From assembly GCA_015680685.1 (NCBI GenBank), contig MNCI01016241.1, forward strand, positions 371,240 through 435,239: a DNA stretch of 64,000 bases, in the 5' to 3' direction. The notes beneath the pieces were generated by a model. That model saw only the letters and a list, made by a program, of their open reading frames with translations. It ran no database searches and was not told the origin of the DNA. Shown piece after piece: positions 12,011-24,010 of this stretch. The first letter of the stretch is position 1; every line of letters starts with the position of its first letter. Made by a program: the position numbers and the translations under genes. The DNA is from Gnetum montanum. Lineage: Eukaryota; Streptophyta; Gnetopsida; Gnetales; Gnetaceae.

Positions 12011-13504
12011 TGTAATGATGAAAAATGTCGATCACTGGAAATATAGAGCAGAGTTTCGTGTATACAGTTCCAACCCCGGATCCGTGCGAGGGCCGTGCTA
12101 GAGAAGACGAATCCGAGGTGCCCTGAATGGTCTTGTTGATCAGACAGGGACTTACTTAATCAGTAAAATTTTGTAATAATTGAATGGCAAAATGGTGATT
12201 TCAATGAGGAGATATAATATCATTAATCCCAAAGGTAATCGAGAGTGATGTAAACAATTCAAAGCGATTGCAAAATCTATGTAGATAGGATGCAATAAAT
12301 TATATTTGGAGAGTGTGCAATCCCGAGATCTGGGATTTAGCTTATAAACAAAATATATTGGATACAATGATTATAGGAAGACTTCAGTTTAGACAAAGCA
12401 CATGCCAGTAACAAGAAATCTATTCAAGGATGAAACAAGCAAAGACCGATCTACCTTGTTCTAGCCAATCTGGGCACAAAAGAGTCAGACCTGAAGCAGA
12501 ATGTCTGCTAACTAGCATTTTCTGATCAAAATCTCTTGTCAATCACCTTCCATGTTCTTACGGTTGCCGATCCTCTTTTGTTCTCTTGCCAATCTTTGCC
12601 AAAAGGTTGTCAGCAATTGCTAATGAAAGAAAATTGCTCATGGAGAAAATTTGCCAATCGAGACAAATTTTTTGCCGCCCCCACCCCCACCACCACCCCC
12701 CNTTTAGATGACACATGTCCTAAACCTACAAAATTTCGTTGACTTGATGTGTTTGTGTTTGAAGCTTGCAACGTTACGCTCCGAAGCGTAATGTGTTATA
12801 ATCTACCTTTGTTGGAGCTTTGGTAACAAACTATCATGCAATTATGCTATAATACGCTAGAGAGCGTATTATGGCATAAGAACCACCTATGCCTGAACGT
12901 TTCTATCTCTGTTGTTGCTTGTATTATGCTACGTCATGCTACATTACGCTACATAGCATAATTCAGCGTAAGATAGCGAAACTGCAAAAAGAAATTGAAG
13001 TGTTGTCGTTGTGCTTCCCTTATTTCTGTTCAGTCTTTCTAGGATTTATTACGTTGCACTGTGTAATGTAGCATAATAGGCCCTTAGCCAAAAAAAGGAA
13101 AACTTTCTGAGATGTGCAACATGTTGCAGATCCTTGCTTGAGCCTTGAGATTTTGCTAGACCATTGAGGTCTCAAATTTTACTATCTCCATTATTACAAC
13201 TAGATGGATTCTCTTCTTGCATTACGCTGCATTACGCTACATCATGCTGCATTGCATAACGTGGCATAATATGCTAAAAGTTAAGATTTTCAAAACATAG
13301 TTAACTCGCAAAGTTGAAGGCTTGCCATTGTGCATCCCTTGTCTTGTTCTATCCTATAGAGTCTATTACACTCTGCTGCATGGTGTGGCATAACATGCCC
13401 TTAGCCAAAAAGGGAACTTGTTGAGCCATGACTTGTCACAAATCCTTGCCTAAGTCGTAAGATTTTGCTGAACCGTTGAGGCCTCGAAATTTCATGGTGT
13501 TTTA
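12011..13504 (-). repeat. Tat-lineage element, 3' LTR (minus strand)
   Basis: Direct repeat of 27787-29298 over its whole length. It starts TGTAATGATG and ends GTGTTTTA where the partner ends GTGTTTCA, consistent with TG...CA ends. It contains many variants of ATTACGCTACAT and TAGCGTAA (12770-13270). An N at 12702 after a C-rich run coincides with the loss of a 55-base segment (28460-28514 in the partner) that includes the TATA box, so this copy is probably misassembled there. Confidence 0.92.
12702..12702. other. Assembly seam inside the LTR
   Basis: A single N follows a C/A-rich run (12676-12701). Comparison with the other LTR shows that 55 bases are absent exactly here, including the TTATAAATAC promoter box on the minus strand. 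Confidence 0.8.
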
Positions 13505-15080
13505 ATGGCCCCTCATTGTTGATGTTTAGAGGGCTTACCCGAAACATGTCGACAAAGAATACGAAACACTAGAGAGGTAAAGACACCAACAACGTCTGTC
13601 AGCAACTGCTCAGATGTCACTCTATCAAACCTGGAAGTGCAAAGGCGGGAGGAGGAGGATAGGAGGAATCTTAAAGAAGTGAGAGGAGGGAGGTTCGGGG
13701 AAGACTCAAGCATATGAACAAGAAGCTTTCGCAAACATGGCATTAGGCGTCTTTTCGCGGGTGTTTTCCCAAGAGGTTACGCTTCTATACTACAGATGAA
13801 GGGCTTGCAAGGATGAGTTGTGTTACACCCGTATGACCTAGATGAGTTGTTTTACATCCATTTTTCCTAGCTTTTCCTATCTTTTTTTTACTATAACTTA
13901 CATTCCATGAGGCGAGTTGCGTTATTCCAGTTCATGGAGATAATGGTACAAAAGAATTGACTATATGCTCACATCCTGTGCAAATAAAAGAAGAGGGTAA
14001 AGGCGGTTGTAAGGATAAGGGAAGGAGAAAGTGAAGTAAGGTGTCTGATGGAGGAAAAGATAGGGTTTGCACTCCCAAGTAGTCAAGCTAGTCTGAGTAG
14101 CCACCTCTGAACGCCATGACACCTCACCTTCTAGTGAACGCATTCTCGATCGATGCCATCGTAGCAAGTAACCTGCAAAACATAATAGAGAATAGAGAGA
14201 AAAAGAAATCTTCCTAATCACTAGGAAGGCTGTTGAAACAAGTGTCATCCGAAGTGAAAAGGAGAGTGCATGTCATAGAGAAGGGACCATGGCAAGAAGC
14301 AAGGGCCCTATGTTGTTGCCATGGTTCAGGAAGTCACTGTCGAGAGCCAGATTTATCTTATTCAAATGACTGGGCAAAGAACTAGTTAGATGAATTTGCT
14401 AGGCCAGAGTCTAGTGGCGACGACGGGTGGAGACCACTGAGGCTATGGATGACCATAGTTTCTTTGGGGCCCCAAGCAGTGAAGTTGACCCCAGGAGTTG
14501 CAACTACAGAGTGGCTATCGTAGCAACATCTCTAAGGGGTCAGTAGTATGCCTTTCAGCATATCTGAGGAATCAGTAGAATGTTGGTGGGGTAGCAGCGT
14601 TGTGTCTATTCCAACATCGTATTCGATATATTTGGTAGGGATGCAGTGCAAGAATGATCACACTCACTTGCTTCATGGGCTGCCTGCTGACAGATTCCAT
14701 TTTTAAGTCCTGGTGGATTTTTGTTGCTGGTTTTAAGTCTCAGTAGACCATGGTCCTAATTTAAAGTCTAGGTAGACCAAAGCATGCTCGTTTCACGTCG
14801 TAGCGGATGGTGGAAGAGCTAGTTTATGGTCCCAGCAGACCATGCTGTGGGTGTCATTTTTATGTCATGACCCAAGGACAAGTCTATGTTGGTTTAGTGT
14901 CTCAGCAAATGGATGCTTACCTTGCCAGTTTCACATCATGGTGGATGGTCGGAAAATTTGCTAGTTTAGCGTCATGGCGGACGCGTGCAAGAAATGCCAA
15001 TTTTAAGTCATAGCGGACGTGTACAACATTACTAGTTTTACATTGTAGCGGATGTTTCTTACCTTGCATTTGAGCCGACT
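13505..15080 (-). other. 3' untranslated region of the Tat element, with tandem repeats
   Basis: There is no convincing gene between integrase and the 3' LTR. Next to the LTR the minus strand reads AATGAGGGGCCAT, a possible polypurine tract. 14700-15065 holds diverged tandem copies of a roughly 40-base unit around GCCAATTTTAAGTCATAGCGGACGTG. Related units occur at 23730-24010 and near 18660 in the same element. Tandem repeats in the 3' region are usual for Tat/Ogre elements. Confidence 0.65.
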
Positions 15081-15084
15081 TGAC

Positions 15085-16340
15085 ATTTAGATGTGGTACC
15101 ACTTCAGATACATATGATTCACTAGGTTCAGAAGTTTGTTGTCGTCAATGTCTGCTAGCCTGAGTGCTCCTTTGCCGTATGCGTCAATGAACAGGAAGGG
15201 GCCTTCCCAGCTTGTAGAGAATTTGCCCGCTAGTTCATGAACTTCCTTAAGAACCAAGTCTCCTTTCTTGATCGATCACTGATGTAGGTTGTGATGATGC
15301 TTCTATTTCTACCTATCTTGATACCTCTCAATATTGTTGAGTGTCTGAATGTGTTTCTCCTCCACTGAGTCTAGATCCATGATCTTAGACTCGTTGTGTT
15401 GAGTTTCATTTATAACTGTGCAGAGGACCATTTGTAGTGAGGAAACCTATAGTTCAAGGGGCAACACTGCTTCAGATCCGTAGACTAGGTTGTAGGGTGT
15501 CTTATCAGTAGTTGTTCTGCATGTAGTACGATAGGACCATAGCACATAGAGGATTTTTTCATGCCATCATTTTTTGTTACTACTGAGCATCTTCTTCAGT
15601 AAGTTGATGACCACCTTGTTTGTTGCTTCTGCTTGACCATTTTCTTGTAGGTAATAAGGTGAAGAAAAAGATTCCCTAATACCAGGGTTACTGCAGAAAG
15701 ATTTGGTTTTAGCACTACTAAATTGTGGTCCATTGTCAGTCACAATAGTCATGGGAAGCCCAAACCTGGTTACTATATTTTCCAAGATAAAATGACAAAC
15801 TTGTTGAGATGTAATCTTTCATAGGGGAATAGCCTCGACCCACTTCGTGAAGTACTCGGTGGTGATGATAATGAAGCTATGTCCTACGGAAGACTTAGGC
15901 ATGATGGGACCTATGATGTCTAGTCCCCATCATTGGAATGGCCAAGTGATCTGTGTAGTATGTAATTCTGTCAGTGACACGTGTATTAGATTTTCATAAC
16001 GTTGGCATGTGTCACATGTCTTAACCTTGGTCAGGCAGTCTCATTCCATGTATGGCCAGTAATACATAAGGCGTCTGATTTTAGGGGCCATGGCTCATGG
16101 GGCTATATATCCCCCACATAGTCCTTCATGGACTTTGCTAACTATTTGTTGTGCTTGGTCATTATTAACATAGGTTAGCAATACTCCATCAAAAGAGCGT
16201 CTACAGAGAGTACTGTCTCCAATGATGACATATTGTCGGGCACGCTTGCGGATTGCATCTTTTTGTGCAGGTGTTAGCTCGTGCGGTGGTTCGCCATGTA
16301 GAAGGTAGGCTTTAATGTTATCATACCATTCTAGCATTCC
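15085..16340 (-). pseudogene. Tat-lineage integrase
   Basis: Read right to left: linker and H2C2 region (16337-16040: RARQYVIIGDSTLCRRS, then CDTCQRYE), catalytic core with WGLDIIGPI (about 15930), YFTKWVEAIP, VTRFGLPMTIVTDNGPQF (about 15750) and ENGQAEATNK (about 15640). A C-terminal region (LWSYRTTCRTTT, YGSEAVLP, VLKEV, WEGPF) runs to about 15085. All three catalytic residues (Asp, Asp, Glu) are visible. A few stops (for example around 16090 and 15825) interrupt the frame. WGLDIIGPI with the SYRTT and GSEAVLP motifs is typical of the Tat/Ogre side of Ty3/gypsy. Confidence 0.9.
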
Positions 16341-16361
16341 ACTTGAGCTTAGAGAAGAAAT

Positions 16362-16815
16362 TTACACCACTTGAATGACAAGGTCTATACATTCTATCAT
16401 TAAAGCGGGCCAAGTGGAAAACAAATGTGGTGGCACATTTAAAGCCAGTGTGGCTAGTGCATCGGCTACAGTGTTTTCATTACATGGCATGTGTTGGACA
16501 TCAGTTTTCATGAATTTTTTCAAGAGATCTTTAGCCATATCAAAATAGGGTTGCAGATGCACAGCTTTGTAGGTGTAGACCCCTGTGATTTGATTGATGA
16601 CAAGCATCAAATCACCTCGGATTGCTAGGTGTTGAATGCTGAGTTCCTTGGCTATTAACAATCCCCTGAGGAGTCCCTCATACTCTACCACATTGTTCAT
16701 ATAAGGAAATGCCAGGCAGTAAGCCAATGGATGAACATTCTTAGGGGAGACCGTAATGATAGTGCCAGTACTACCACCTTTGGTAGTTGAAGCTCCATCG
16801 AAGTATAATGTTGCT
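16362..16815 (-). pseudogene. Second (archaeal-type) RNase H of the Tat element
   Basis: Starts LYFDGASTTKGGS (about 16809-16770), then NVVEYEGLLRGLLIAKELSI, GDLMLVINQI and ENTVADALATLA (about 16450). FDGAS, the Glu in EYEGLL, GD and ADALA correspond to the catalytic Asp-Glu-Asp-Asp layout of RNase HI. It lies between the usual RNase H (to about 16860) and integrase. Two successive RNase H domains are the known hallmark of the Tat lineage. The frame is open over 16362-16727 with a stop shortly upstream. Confidence 0.88.
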
Positions 16816-16850
16816 TCAAGGCCTATCGATACTAGGCTTAAACTATGTGT

Positions 16851-18567
16851 CTACTCATCAAGAAACCTGGGTTCTATCGCAGCTTTAGCGTTAACCGGTG
16901 ATGTTGCAAGTTGGTCGACTATCACTTGGCCTTTTGTGGAAGATTGGCCAATGTAGTGCAAGTCGAATTCTGTTGTGATGGCTTTCCAATGGGCTATCCT
17001 ATTATTTTCGTATAAATTATTTATGATGGCCCACAGAATGTTTTTTTTACATATTATATTGACCTGGCTACGAAAAAGATAGTGCCTACATTTTTTGAGT
17101 GCAAACACTAATGCCAAACAGCTACATTCTACTTCATTGTACCATGTTTTGTACACAAATAGAGTGTGGCTTAGATAATAGATAGGAACTTCTGACCCAT
17201 CATCCCTTCTTTGGCATAATAACATAGCTATAGACACCTCTGAGCTTGCCAAGTATATGTAGAAAGGTTGATCCCTTTGTGGCAGGAAAACTGCTAGCAA
17301 ATGTAACAGCTCTTTCTTCAAATTGTCAAACACACGTTGGCAGTTCTCGGTCCATTCGAAGTTAATCCCTTTCTTGAGCAGATGTCGTATAGGGTGTAAC
17401 TTGTCTATTAATCTCAAGATGAACCACCTGATAAATTGCAACCTACCCTACAGCCCACGTAGTTCTTTGAGGTTTGTAGTTGGTGCTAGATTAACGATGG
17501 TTTTAACCTTGTCGGGGTCAACTCGGATGCCAGTCTCTAATATCACAAACCTCGACATGTGCTTAATTTTGACTCCGAACATGCATTTTCTTGGGTTGAG
17601 CTATAAGTTGTGTCTCAAACATCGTTTAAGGATTAACTCTAGGTCTTCTAAGTGATCTTCCAACTTCTTAGATTTGACAACTATGTCGTCTACATAGTCG
17701 TTCAATCTCTCTAAGAGGTAATCACTAAAGATGTATGTCATAGCGCATTGATAGATTGCTCCAGCGTTTTTTTAACCTGAAAGGCATCATGGTGTAATAG
17801 AAAGTTCCCCAAGGGGTCATGAAAGTTATAGTCAGTTGGTGTTCTAGGTTGATACAGATTTGATTATATCCTAAAAAACCATCCATGAAAGATAGTAATG
17901 TGTGGCCAGCTGTTGTATCGATAAGTTGGTCGATACTCGGTAATGGGAAGTTTTCATTAATCATGGCCTTGTTCAGGTCACAAAATTCTATATAGATGTG
18001 TATTCCTCCTATTTTCTTAGAAACAACCACGATGTTCGACACCCAGTCCGAATAATCAACTACGCGAATGAAAACAGCCTGATATAGCTTAGTGATTTTA
18101 TCACGCACTGCTAGCGCAATTTTGGGCTTAATCTTCTATGCTTTCTGTTTAACTACTTTGATATGCAGGACTAAAACTATGTTGTGCTATATTAGCCTTG
18201 GGTCTAAACCTGACATATCTTCATATGATCATGCGAACACCGTAATGTTATCTTGGAGCACTTGAGATATATCACTCTATGTTAGTTGCTCAAGGAGAGA
18301 ACTAACCTTTAGAGTTTTATTTTCTCCTTTGTGCGTAACCATAGGAACCTCAGTGAGGGAGTCCTCGGTCACGTCACCAGCCTCCAGGTCTAGGGTTTAG
18401 GCCACATGTTCTAGCTAGTCTGGGGGTATTTCTGAGGCTGCTATGGTTATGTCGTAGAGGGGAGCGTCAGTTCCTATTAGTGCAAGGTTGAGTTGTCTAA
18501 TGGTTTCCCCATATGAGCCTATTAGGGCTAGGGGTATGAGTAAAGTTGCATCCATTTGTGAACTGAC
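16851..18567 (-). pseudogene. Tat-lineage reverse transcriptase and first RNase H
   Basis: After a probable splice acceptor at 18568 the exon opens with MDATLLIPLALIGSYG. It continues through a linker (SYEDMSGLDP near 18230; VKQKA, PKIALAVRDKI) into RT: 17725-18108 has FPLPSIDQLIDTTAGH, FMDGFLGYNQI and FMTPWGTFYY. The catalytic YVDD is intact at plus 17685-17696. RNase H follows at 17441-16851 (FYIYLASSEVSIAMLL...YYLSHTL). Stops and at least one frameshift (about 17755) break it. Domain order and motifs match the polyprotein of Tat/Ogre elements. Confidence 0.9.
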
Positions 18568-19414
18568 CTGCAAAACTGCCAAAAATGGAGGTTGTTACAT
18601 TGTATATATTTTTTGTTTTTGTTGAAACGATAGAAGGTTTTCTAAAAATGCGTGTTAAAAGGTTGCCAGTTTAAGGTCTTAGTAGACTGTCATAATATGC
18701 CAAGTTTGTAAGAAAGCGATGAGCCCGATTTCCTAGACATTAGCGTAAAACTTCTAGGAATTATGATGAAAGGTGTAACATGGCATGTCTAGCGTGTCAA
18801 AACCGCTAATTTAGAATTTTGTGCAGACTATAGTTAATGCAATCGAATTACGAGACGATAAGCTATGCGTTAGTTTAGGGTCTTTTTGGACCGCAATCCA
18901 TACAATATCTACGAGATTAATGCTGTGATTTTCACGCTTCATGTCGCACTGAAATACTTAAGTTTCAGGAAAGTTCCGCATTGATCGGATATGAAAATAG
19001 TTAGCTTCAACAATTACATTTATAAGTCGGTGGTTCGTTCTCAAAGCATATTGTAAGCATTGCGAATTTGAATTCGATTGTACCATAAGAAACACAGGAG
19101 CAAGGCATAAGTAGACGATTTTGCGAAGGTTGTTCAATCGTAACCATGGTGCTAAAGACCAAAGGAAAACATGTCAAATTGGCGAAGATTGATGAAGTGC
19201 AAGAGAGTTTGCAGCGGGTTTCGAAGGCCAGGGTTGAAATGCGAGAGGCTACTCCACTCGCCCAGTAAGTGGCCTTTTACCTTCCTACATGATTATCATT
19301 TTCGTTGTTGTGGCATCACAATTGTACCTATTTTGAATATGTGTGTTATGGTCGGTGTTGATACCTGGTCATGTGGGCTAAGCTATCATAGTTTGTACTA
19401 TTACCGCTATCATT

Positions 19415-19700
19415 ATTGTCAAAGATAGACCTTGCATAGTCACAAGGGTTAGGGTGATCTTGGACAATATTGTATGAACATAATGCATAACTAGAGGAGT
19501 CTAGGTACTATACCCTTATGTAGTATAAATAGGATTTCATTGTCTCGCCCACAATGGTTGCATGTGAAGCTAGGGTAACATGTAATGTTACTTTTATCGT
19601 CATTGTCAGGGACAGACCTTATGTCGTCGCAAGGGTTTGGGTGATTTTTGTAATGCATTTCTAGTGTAACCTGCAATTACCTAGGAGTCAAGGTAACGGA
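19415..19700. repeat. Diverged tandem duplication in the first intron of the antisense gene
   Basis: TTGTCAAAGATAGACCTTGC...GGTTAGGGTGAT (about 19418-19455) recurs as TTGTCAGGGACAGACCTTAT...GGTTTGGGTGAT about 190 bases on. Each copy is followed by a related CTAGGAGTC(T/A)AGGTA segment. Confidence 0.6.
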
Positions 19701-19799
19701 AACTCTAGTGTTGCGTAATGAATTTTTTCTTTTTATGTTTCTCTTATGTCATTAGTATGTCTATATTGCTATTTCTAATAGAAGTCTGTTTCATTCTAG

Positions 19800-20572
19800 A
19801 GGATTACGCTAAAGCCCGTCCTGATCATCTTGGACATCATGGGCATTCTATGTTGTTTACATGTCCCCGTGGCCAATGTTCCTCCTCCTCATGCTCGAGT
19901 AAAGGAGGAGGTGGTTTGGTTCCGAAGAGGTGCATGGGAGTTTTTGCAGTTTTTGTTGTGTAATTTTAGCATAATCATTTGGTCGCATCTTCCGGCCGAG
20001 ACAGCCACCGCCATTCTAGAGATGCTACTAGTTGGATCAACATAGAGCATCTTGACGTTTCTGGTGGACGGCTCAATCGAAACCATGTGGGTGCAAGACT
20101 GTGAATAGAGTGCCAGGGGTTTGAGGAATTTTTCTTGAATCTGGGATATGCCCAGGTTTAATTGGTATCATGCCTACAACACTCTATTCGTGGCTCGTCA
20201 TCTTAGGAACTACTTCCAGAATCCACCTGGGATTGTGTATTATGCAGGTGAGTAAGTGTTTCCACGCCATCATGATATGCTAACTATTTGTCTAAATTTG
20301 TGACCAGTGTAAAAAATTGTCTACATTCTGTGATGTAGGTTTTTTATCAATAAGGATGGTCTCCAAGGTGATACAAATACGTTGTCTATGGCCGAAATGG
20401 CCATAAAGGAGTTCACCTCTATTAGCAATGTACATGCTGATGTTATGGGACAACTAGAATTGGAAATCCCACATTACCCTAACCGCTATGTCGACTTTTT
20501 TACCAAGTGCAAAAGGCTCAGATGGCTGGATAAGGATTGGACTTTGGATCTTCCTCTCATTGTTGCAGACAT
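19800..20572 (+). pseudogene. NIF/FCP1-like HAD phosphatase-related domain within the antisense gene
   Basis: Exon 2 opens in the frame of 19830 with LKPVLIILDIMGIL, the hydrophobic strand and first Asp of HAD motif I (plant FCP1-like proteins read LDLNGLL). WFRRGAWEFLQFLLCNFSI then IIWS (about 19917-19990) matches RPG..EFL..CFE.FEVGIWSS. After two stops, YNTLFVAR and FQNPPGIVY (about 20170-20240) match NTLLVDD...LNPPGTAI, with the acidic pair changed to Ala-Arg. Exon 3 (20339-20572) continues with an AIKEFTSIS helix. FCP1-like enzymes dephosphorylate proteins such as the RNA polymerase II tail; key residues here are missing, so no activity is expected. Recognition is by motif reading only. 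Confidence 0.55.
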
Positions 20573-22432
20573 GTAAGAGAAAATCCCACCGTTTCCTTCA
20601 CCTTCCAAATGCGGTAAATTACGCTATGGTGGTTTATTGTACAATCTTATGGGATGGAAACAATGTGTAAAATCATTTTATTTTTCTATATTTTCTAAAA
20701 CCTTGTTTTATGTTTACAGTTAAGGAATCACAGGAGATCACGGTTATGGCTTCCAAGCATGAAGCGAGTAGCCTTTTGTTTCGTTATGGCAACATAAAAG
20801 AAATGCAACATTAGCTCAGCCATAGTGCGGCCCCAGCTGTCCTAACCAATAATCTCCAAGAAGCTAGACTAATGGAGCTATTTTTGGCTGTAACCCCCAA
20901 TGTCACTGCGGACGAAATGTTGACCCTAGTTAACTCCTTCAGCAAAGAAGCCGAGCGTCTCTACATACGCATGTGTAACGTATGTGTAAGTTTTGATATT
21001 GATGCTCGATTGTTCATTGACTTTTTTGGCATTCCCTCTGATGGCCTTCTGGTAGAAGAAAAGTCAAAGAGGAGTTCTAAGCACTAGAAGGAGATAGAGG
21101 AGTGGCTAGGGGTTAACAAGGAAGTGAAAGGAATCCCTGCTGATAAAATCAAGCTGGAGGTGGCTCATACCATTTATCCCCTCTTCTGAGCCTGCGCCTT
21201 CCCAAAGTTGCTTTCCCAGGGGAGAATCCTTACCATAGAGCAGGCTTGAATCAAGTAGGAGGTTATGGAGGAGGGAACGTGGTATAATTGGGCTAGTTAC
21301 TTCACTGAAAGTCTGCAAGCTGAAATGGTCAAGCTTCGCAAGAAGCTTGAGTCCCGCTTCAACGTGCATTTCACCTTCTTTATAGCTTACTTTTGACATT
21401 TTGCTGAATTCCTGGTGGTTCAGAGGGATGGAATCTGGGTGTAGTAAGATCGTAACTAGATTTCCAAACCTTGGATTTCCCAAGTTTTCGGCACTACCCG
21501 ATCGCAAGATCCCCCCGAAGTCATTGGGGATTCGCTTTCACTTACGATTATGAGTTTGGTGGCACCTCGTACGCGAGGCCAGGACAGCATGGGTGGAGTG
21601 CTCCCTTCTTACACCGATAGTGTGTCAAGGGGGAAATGTCTTGTAGTAGAAATAGTGGATTCGTCAGTCCAGCAGAAAAAGCATCATCCGACCGTGGAGT
21701 CTGCTGGTCCGACTGATGCAGATGGAAAGAGGTTGCAAATTAAATTTCACAGGAATGATCCCCGAACTTGTAAGTTGAGAGATTTGTAATTAGTTTATAT
21801 ATTTGTTATGCTACATATAGACGTGGCATCGCGTATCATTTGTAAGTGTTTCAATTGACTATTTTTTTTTTAGACAAAGGGAAAAATGTAAAGGAGTTGA
21901 CCCCTGAAACAGGGGCAATAGTCATACGATGTGAATAAGGGGCTCCAATTTTGAAAAAGGAGGCCCCTATTAGTAATGTAGGTGGCACATAGGTTCCTGT
22001 GCCCGAAGAAGATACGAAGGTAGAGGGCACCAAAGTCCTTTTGGATGAGCTAGAAAAATAGGAGAAGCTTTTCACTGGTGAGTTTGACTTTTCCTTAGAG
22101 GGTAGTCTCACGTTACTACCATTGAAGGTTTTGTTAGATTGAGTTTTGCATTATCGTGATATCTCAACTATCCTTTATGTATCTCATACTGTGTCTAACC
22201 CATTTTTTTATTTGTGTAATAGGTGCTTCTGAAACTAGCGTCATGCCCTTGTCAATAGCACCCACTCAGGATTGGGATGAGGCCCCTGATAAATTTACCT
22301 TTATGGAAGGCATTGCGAATGATATGATCGATGATCTAGAGCGAATCGATCCTGAGATTGATACGTAAGTGATTGTTGGTATTACGAAGTTGTATCATCT
22401 TTGTTGCATCTCACTGTTATTTTTATTTATAG

Positions 22433-22910
22433 GATCTTGCCTTAGATGGGATCCCAAAGAGCTCATTGACTTGGACACCACCCCTGGACCCTCACCGAAG
22501 TTGACCAAAGTGCCAAACAGCCTTTACGACGAAATGTGTAAATGTGCGTTATGCTCGACCCACTCCTTATGGGAGTGTCAGAACGTCAATGAAACTCTTT
22601 GGAAGCGGTTGCAGAAAGCAAAAAAGGAGAAGACGTTCCTAACCAGTAGGGTTGAGGGCCTGGAGTCTCGAAATAAATTTCTGTTAGCTCAAGAGGCCAA
22701 TGATGAGAATTGGTGAACAACTGTAATTGACTAGGCCCGCTATTGGACGGTCATTAGAAACGACGTCCAAAACAATCATGAACTCATTGAGCAATGGATG
22801 CAAATGAATCTCCTAGCCCAGAAGAACCAGGAATAGAAGGATTTCAGCGTGATGGTCTAGGAATGGGGACAAACACAGAAAGATCATAAGCACATGCATA
22901 AGTGAGAATG
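22433..22910 (+). pseudogene. Coiled-coil part of the antisense gene
   Basis: After the acceptor at 22432 the best frame reads WDPKELIDLDTTPGP, then a Cys-containing turn (CKCALCSTHSLWEC), then a long charged helix (LWKRLQKAKKEKTFLTSR, VEGLESRNKFLLAQEA). This continues past a stop at 22714 with heptad-like leucines (NHELIEQWMQMNLLAQKNQE). No catalytic motif is visible. Confidence 0.5.
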
Positions 22911-23729
22911 TGCTCCCTACCACTAACATTATAGGGATTCTTTTGTTGAAGTGCAATCCCTTCGACTATTTCTTGATGTCATCGGTGCTTCTGGAGCATA
23001 CAAAAAGTTTCAGGAGCAAGTGATAGTAAGCGCCTCCCAAGAGAGGGAAATAACCCTCCCTGGCAAGGAGACCACTGTCCCTTCCTTCTTCCCTGAACCG
23101 CCCCAATGGACTCCTATGGAGAAGGGGAAGATTAACGCTGGAACTGATCTAGGAGATGGCGTTTGGTCTGAGCTTACTGAGGACGAGATCATGCAACGCC
23201 TATGGGTTGGTTTGGAACAAATTCCTTTCGTAGCTAACTCGGGACCATCACAGGTAAGTTGTAGGACTATTGCATTCTTGTTATGTGCAGTCTCGATGGC
23301 AATGCTAGCATGTGCATCATGTCAAACAATAGGATCGGAACAAGGAGAATCCTCACGAGGAAGAGCATAATGAAAATGATGGTCCCCACAAAGAGGGTCA
23401 TCACAAGGAGGAGTGTAATGAATATGATCAAACTCATGGTGAGAAATCCCGTGAGGAAGAGCCCTGCAGAGAGAACCGTCCTCACGAAGAGACACCCTAC
23501 GAAGAAGGTCCCTACAAGGATGATTTTCATGAGGTAGAGGTGGAGTTGGATGGCACAGGTGGTGGTGGTAACAACGACAACATGTGAGGTGGTTATACTG
23601 GTCAACCTTTTATTACAATGGAGTGACAATAAAAAAGGACAATGTTCGTCAATCTAAACGATATAATCCGTGTGATATAAATATTTTAGTTTTTAGGAAA
23701 TGAAGCATATCGTTAGCTGGATTATACTT

Positions 23730-24010
23730 TTAGGCCACTGCGGGCCATTAATAGTTTAAGGCCATTTCAGGCCAGACTATCATACGCGTAAAGAAAATAA
23801 GAAAAATTGCCAGTTTTAGGCCATAGCGGGCCATAACTAGTTTAAGGCCATTTCGGGCCAAGCTATCATACATGTAAAATAATAAGAAAAAAAACTGAAT
23901 TTCCAGTTTTAGGCCATGGTGGACCGTAAATAGTTTAAGGCCATTTCAGGCCATAAATAGTTTAAGGCCATTTTGGGCCATAAATAGTTTAAGGGCATTT
24001 CAGGCCATGC
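23730..24010. repeat. Tandem repeats, GGCC-rich units, next to the antisense gene
   Basis: Repeated words CCAGTTTTAGGCCATAGCGGG and AGTTTAAGGCCATTTCAGGCC alternate with GCTATCATACGCGTAA spacers, unit about 40-100 bases. Related but more diverged units occur at 18660-18690 and 14700-15065, so this repeat family marks three places in one element. Confidence 0.75.

Larger units (their letters stand above)
19146..23587 (+). pseudogene. Degenerate multi-exon gene carried antisense inside the Tat element (NIF/FCP1-like N-terminal half)
   Basis: Exons inferred from splice sites: 19146-19264, 19800-20247, 20339-20572, 20720-21769, 21874-22077, 22223-22364, 22433-about 22950, about 22951-23253, 23291-23587. 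Donors GTAAGT or GTGAGT and T-rich acceptors ending in AG are clear at most borders. ACCATGG surrounds the start. Exons 2-3 resemble an NLI-interacting-factor/FCP1-like HAD phosphatase (see separate entry); exon 7 is coiled coil; the last exon is acidic and His-rich and ends at TGA 23585-23587. At least eight in-frame stops show that this copy is dead. Exon 4 may hide an unrecognised intron. No overall family is known to me. Confidence 0.6.

Noticed and set aside
19146-23587. Antisense gene as an aminotransferase-like plant mobile domain or PF20167 protein
   Set aside because: The characteristic motifs of those families were not found in the exons; NIF/FCP1-like motifs fit exons 2-3 better.
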